Below the pieces are notes generated by a model. The model was not told the origin of the DNA. It searched no databases and saw nothing but the letters and a program-made list of their open reading frames with translations. Positions 7,334 to 9,090 of a DNA stretch of 9,090 bases are shown in pieces. The position numbers were made by a program, and so were the translations under genes. The DNA comes from Alphaproteobacteria bacterium (lineage in GTDB: Bacteria; Pseudomonadota; Alphaproteobacteria; ATCC43930; CGMCC-115725): the NCBI GenBank assembly GCA_028866355.1, contig JAGWIH010000078.1, positions 1 to 9,090 on the forward strand, given 5' to 3'. The first letter of the stretch is position 1. Each line of letters begins with the position of its first letter.

Positions 7334-8763
7334 GGACGTCCTCCTCCGGCGCTCGCCCGCCGAGGATTATGCGGTGCGGTCTCGAACAAGTTGAGCAAAT
7401 GTTTCAGGTGCGCGATCTCGCGCGTCTTGAACGCGCCGGGCGATGCCGCACGATCCTTACCGCGGCCGCGCCGCGGCGGCATCAGCGCCGTCGCAAAACC
7501 GAGCTTCTCGGCTTCCTTGAGCCGTGCGTCTGCTTGGCTCACCGGCCGGACTTCGCCCGACAGGCCGATCTCGCCGAACACGACCATGTCGGCGGGCACC
7601 GGCTCGTGCGCGAGCGCGGACACCAACGCCGCCGCGACGGCCAAATCCGCCGCCGGCTCGGTGACGCGCAAACCGCCGGCGACATTGAGATAGATGTCGT
7701 TGGCGCCGATTGCGACGCCGCAACGCGCCTCGAGAACGGCCAGCACCATCGCCAGTCGATTGCCGTCCCAGCCGACCACGGCGCGACGCGGCGTGCCGAG
7801 CGCCGAGGGCCCGACCAGCGCCTGAATCTCGACCAGCATCGGCCGCGTGCCTTCGATGCCGGCGAACACCGCCGACCCAGCGACCTCACGCTGCCGGTCG
7901 CCGAGGAACAACGCCGATGGATTGGAGACTTCGGCAAGGCCGACGTCGGTCATCTCGAAGACGCCGATTTCGTCGGTCGGACCGTAACGGTTCTTGACCG
8001 CGCGCAGGATGCGGAATTGATGGCCACGTTCGCCTTCGAAATAGAGCACCGTATCGACCATGTGCTCGAGCACCCGCGGGCCGGCGATCATGCCTTCCTT
8101 GGTCACGTGTCCGACCAGCAGCAGGGTGAAGCCGCGCGCCTTGGCGAGACGGATCAGCTCTTGTGCCGATGCGCGCACCTGGCTGACGGTACCGGGCGCG
8201 CTATCGAGATTGTCGAGATACATGGTCTGGATAGAATCGATCGCCACCACTTGCGGTGCATCGGCACGGTCGAGGCTTGCGGCGACGTCGCGGATCGAGG
8301 TGGCCGCCGCCAGACGCACCGGCGCATCGGCGACGCCGAGCCGGCGCGCGCGCAGCCGAACCTGATCGAGCGATTCTTCGCCGGAGACATAGGCGCATTC
8401 GAGTTTCTGGCCACTTTTGCCGGTGGCGAGGGCGGCCATCGCCTGAAGGATCAATGTCGATTTGCCGATGCCCGGGTCGCCGCCGATAAGCAGCGCCGAG
8501 CCGGGAACGAGGCCGCCGCCGCAGACGCGATCGAACTCGACGATCGCCGAGGCACGCCGTGCGGTGGCAAGTGCGTCGCCATCGAGGCCGAAGAATTGCA
8601 GCGGCCGGCCGCCTTTGCCGCCGCCAAGCCCTTTGGGCGCGCTGGCGCGCGTCGTTTCTTCGACCAAACTGTTCCAGGCGCCGCAATCGTCGCACTTGCC
8701 CGCCCACTTCGGGTGCGCGGCGCCGCAGCTTTGGCAGACGTAGCGGCTTTCGGCGCGGGCCAT
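7330..8763 (-). CDS. radA: DNA repair protein RadA (Sms)
   Basis: 477 residues from the ATG at 8761-8763; RadA is a RecA-like ATPase and helicase that promotes branch migration of recombination intermediates. It has an N-terminal zinc finger (C10, C13, C24, C27), Walker A GGDPGIGKST 94-103, Walker B region VVAIDSIQT 172-180, the RadA-specific KNRYG 257-261, and a C-terminal Lon-protease-like domain (about 285-460) with GEIGLSGEVRPV at 397-408. The ribosome binding site is weak (AGGCG). The chosen start gives the normal RadA N terminus; a longer frame to 8838 would overlap the mlaF end. The gene lies 28 nt after mlaF and overlaps cvpA by 4 nt, so it is probably part of one transcript. Confidence 0.97.
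   Translation of the reverse strand: MARAESRYVCQSCGAAHPKWAGKCDDCGAWNSLVEETTRASAPKGLGGGKGGRPLQFFGLDGDALATARRASAIVEFDRVCGGGLVPGSALLIGGDPGIGKSTLILQAMAALATGKSGQKLECAYVSGEESLDQVRLRARRLGVADAPVRLAAATSIRDVAASLDRADAPQVVAIDSIQTMYLDNLDSAPGTVSQVRASAQELIRLAKARGFTLLLVGHVTKEGMIAGPRVLEHMVDTVLYFEGERGHQFRILRAVKNRYGPTDEIGVFEMTDVGLAEVSNPSALFLGDRQREVAGSAVFAGIEGTRPMLVEIQALVGPSALGTPRRAVVGWDGNRLAMVLAVLEARCGVAIGANDIYLNVAGGLRVTEPAADLAVAAALVSALAHEPVPADMVVFGEIGLSGEVRPVSQADARLKEAEKLGFATALMPPRRGRGKDRAASPGAFKTREIAHLKHLLNLFETAPHNPRRASAGGGRP
7340..7347 (-). promoter_or_regulatory. cvpA ribosome binding site inside the end of radA
   Basis: GGAGGAGG on the minus strand, 6 nt from the GTG start at 7331-7333. It lies within the last codons of radA, which accordingly encode Gly residues (A-G-G-G-R-P). 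It supports the GTG start and the 4-nt GTGA overlap. Confidence 0.8.
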
Positions 8764-8791
8764 GGTCACGCCTGGAGGAAATTCCGGGCGG

Positions 8792-9090
8792 TCACAGCGC
8801 GCGCACTTCCATCTTGATTGGGCCTTCGCCACGGCCATGGATAAACTGATCGACGTAGGGATTGCCCGATTGGTCGATCGTCTTGGACGAGCCCTGCCAG
8901 ATGATCTTGCCTTTGTAGATCATGGCAATCCGGTCGGCGATCTTGTGCGCCGAGGCCATGTCGTGTGTGATCGAAACCGCCGTCGCGCCGAGATCGCGCA
9001 CGCATTTGATGATCAGATCGTTGATCACGTCGCCCATGATCGGATCGAGGCCGGTCGTCGGCTCGTCGAAGACGATGATTTCGGGCTTGG
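8792..9090 (-). CDS. mlaF: ABC transporter ATPase, MlaF-type phospholipid transport subunit, C-terminal part only
   Basis: 98 complete residues, with the upstream part beyond the window edge. It begins in the Walker B and D-loop region (IIVFDEPTTGLDPI) and includes the switch His (ITHD) and the motif IADRIAMIYKGKIIWQG, ending at TGA 8792-8794. The run DPIMGDVINDLI and the segment after the D-loop match MlaF/Ttg2A, the ATPase of the Mla system that moves phospholipids between outer and inner membranes with MlaE, MlaD and MlaB. Walker A and the signature motif are outside the window. The 28-nt gap to radA suggests the same operon. A related ABC-type ATPase of another MCE system cannot be excluded from this fragment. 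Confidence 0.88.
   Translation of the reverse strand, partial: KPEIIVFDEPTTGLDPIMGDVINDLIIKCVRDLGATAVSITHDMASAHKIADRIAMIYKGKIIWQGSSKTIDQSGNPYVDQFIHGRGEGPIKMEVRAL

Noticed and set aside
7369..8817. Long plus-strand open frame (482 codons) opposite radA
   Set aside because: It mirrors radA almost end to end, is rich in Arg, His, Asp and Ala, and has no recognisable motif. Such antisense frames are expected in GC-rich DNA with strong third-position GC.
8764..8838. N-terminal extension of RadA carrying an extra C-A-R-C pair
   Set aside because: It would overlap the conserved mlaF 3' end. The ATG at 8761-8763 gives the standard RadA N terminus with its own four-Cys zinc finger, so the extra pair is coincidental.

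Overview
The window is a GC-rich stretch of conserved housekeeping chromosome. It most likely comes from an alphaproteobacterium, perhaps of the Rhodospirillales or Rhizobiales type. The evidence is the order bamB-der, the order mlaF-radA-cvpA-purF-SDR, the NK[TA]E form of the first Der G4 motif, and a histidine kinase whose dimerisation domain looks like DivJ/PleC. The genus cannot be set from this sequence. I see no IS element, phage gene, CRISPR array, tRNA or rRNA.

Plus strand, 1-4364: the 3' end of an outer-membrane assembly propeller lipoprotein (bamB-like) is followed 13 nt later by the ribosome-assembly GTPase der. An AT-rich gap of 148 bp leads to a two-domain VOC protein that keeps every active-site position of the extradiol catechol dioxygenases. 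A second gap of 123 bp, with a weak terminator candidate and short repeated motifs, leads to an orphan sensor kinase with about six membrane segments.

Minus strand, 4361-9090: a probable transcription unit reads leftward through mlaF (3' end), radA, cvpA, purF and an SDR oxidoreductase. RadA and CvpA overlap by 4 nt (GTGA). The SDR GTG start directly follows the purF stop in the same frame. The unit combines phospholipid transport across the envelope, recombination repair, an inner-membrane protein classically linked to colicin V and purF, and the committed step of purine synthesis. It collides with the kinase gene at overlapping stop codons (CTAA).

No clearly new multi-gene system is visible. 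The points most worth a second look are the SDR with Cys in place of the usual catalytic Ser, the purF-SDR junction made of one in-frame TGA, the isolated dioxygenase, the orphan six-TM kinase, and a few structured non-coding or gene-end sequences.
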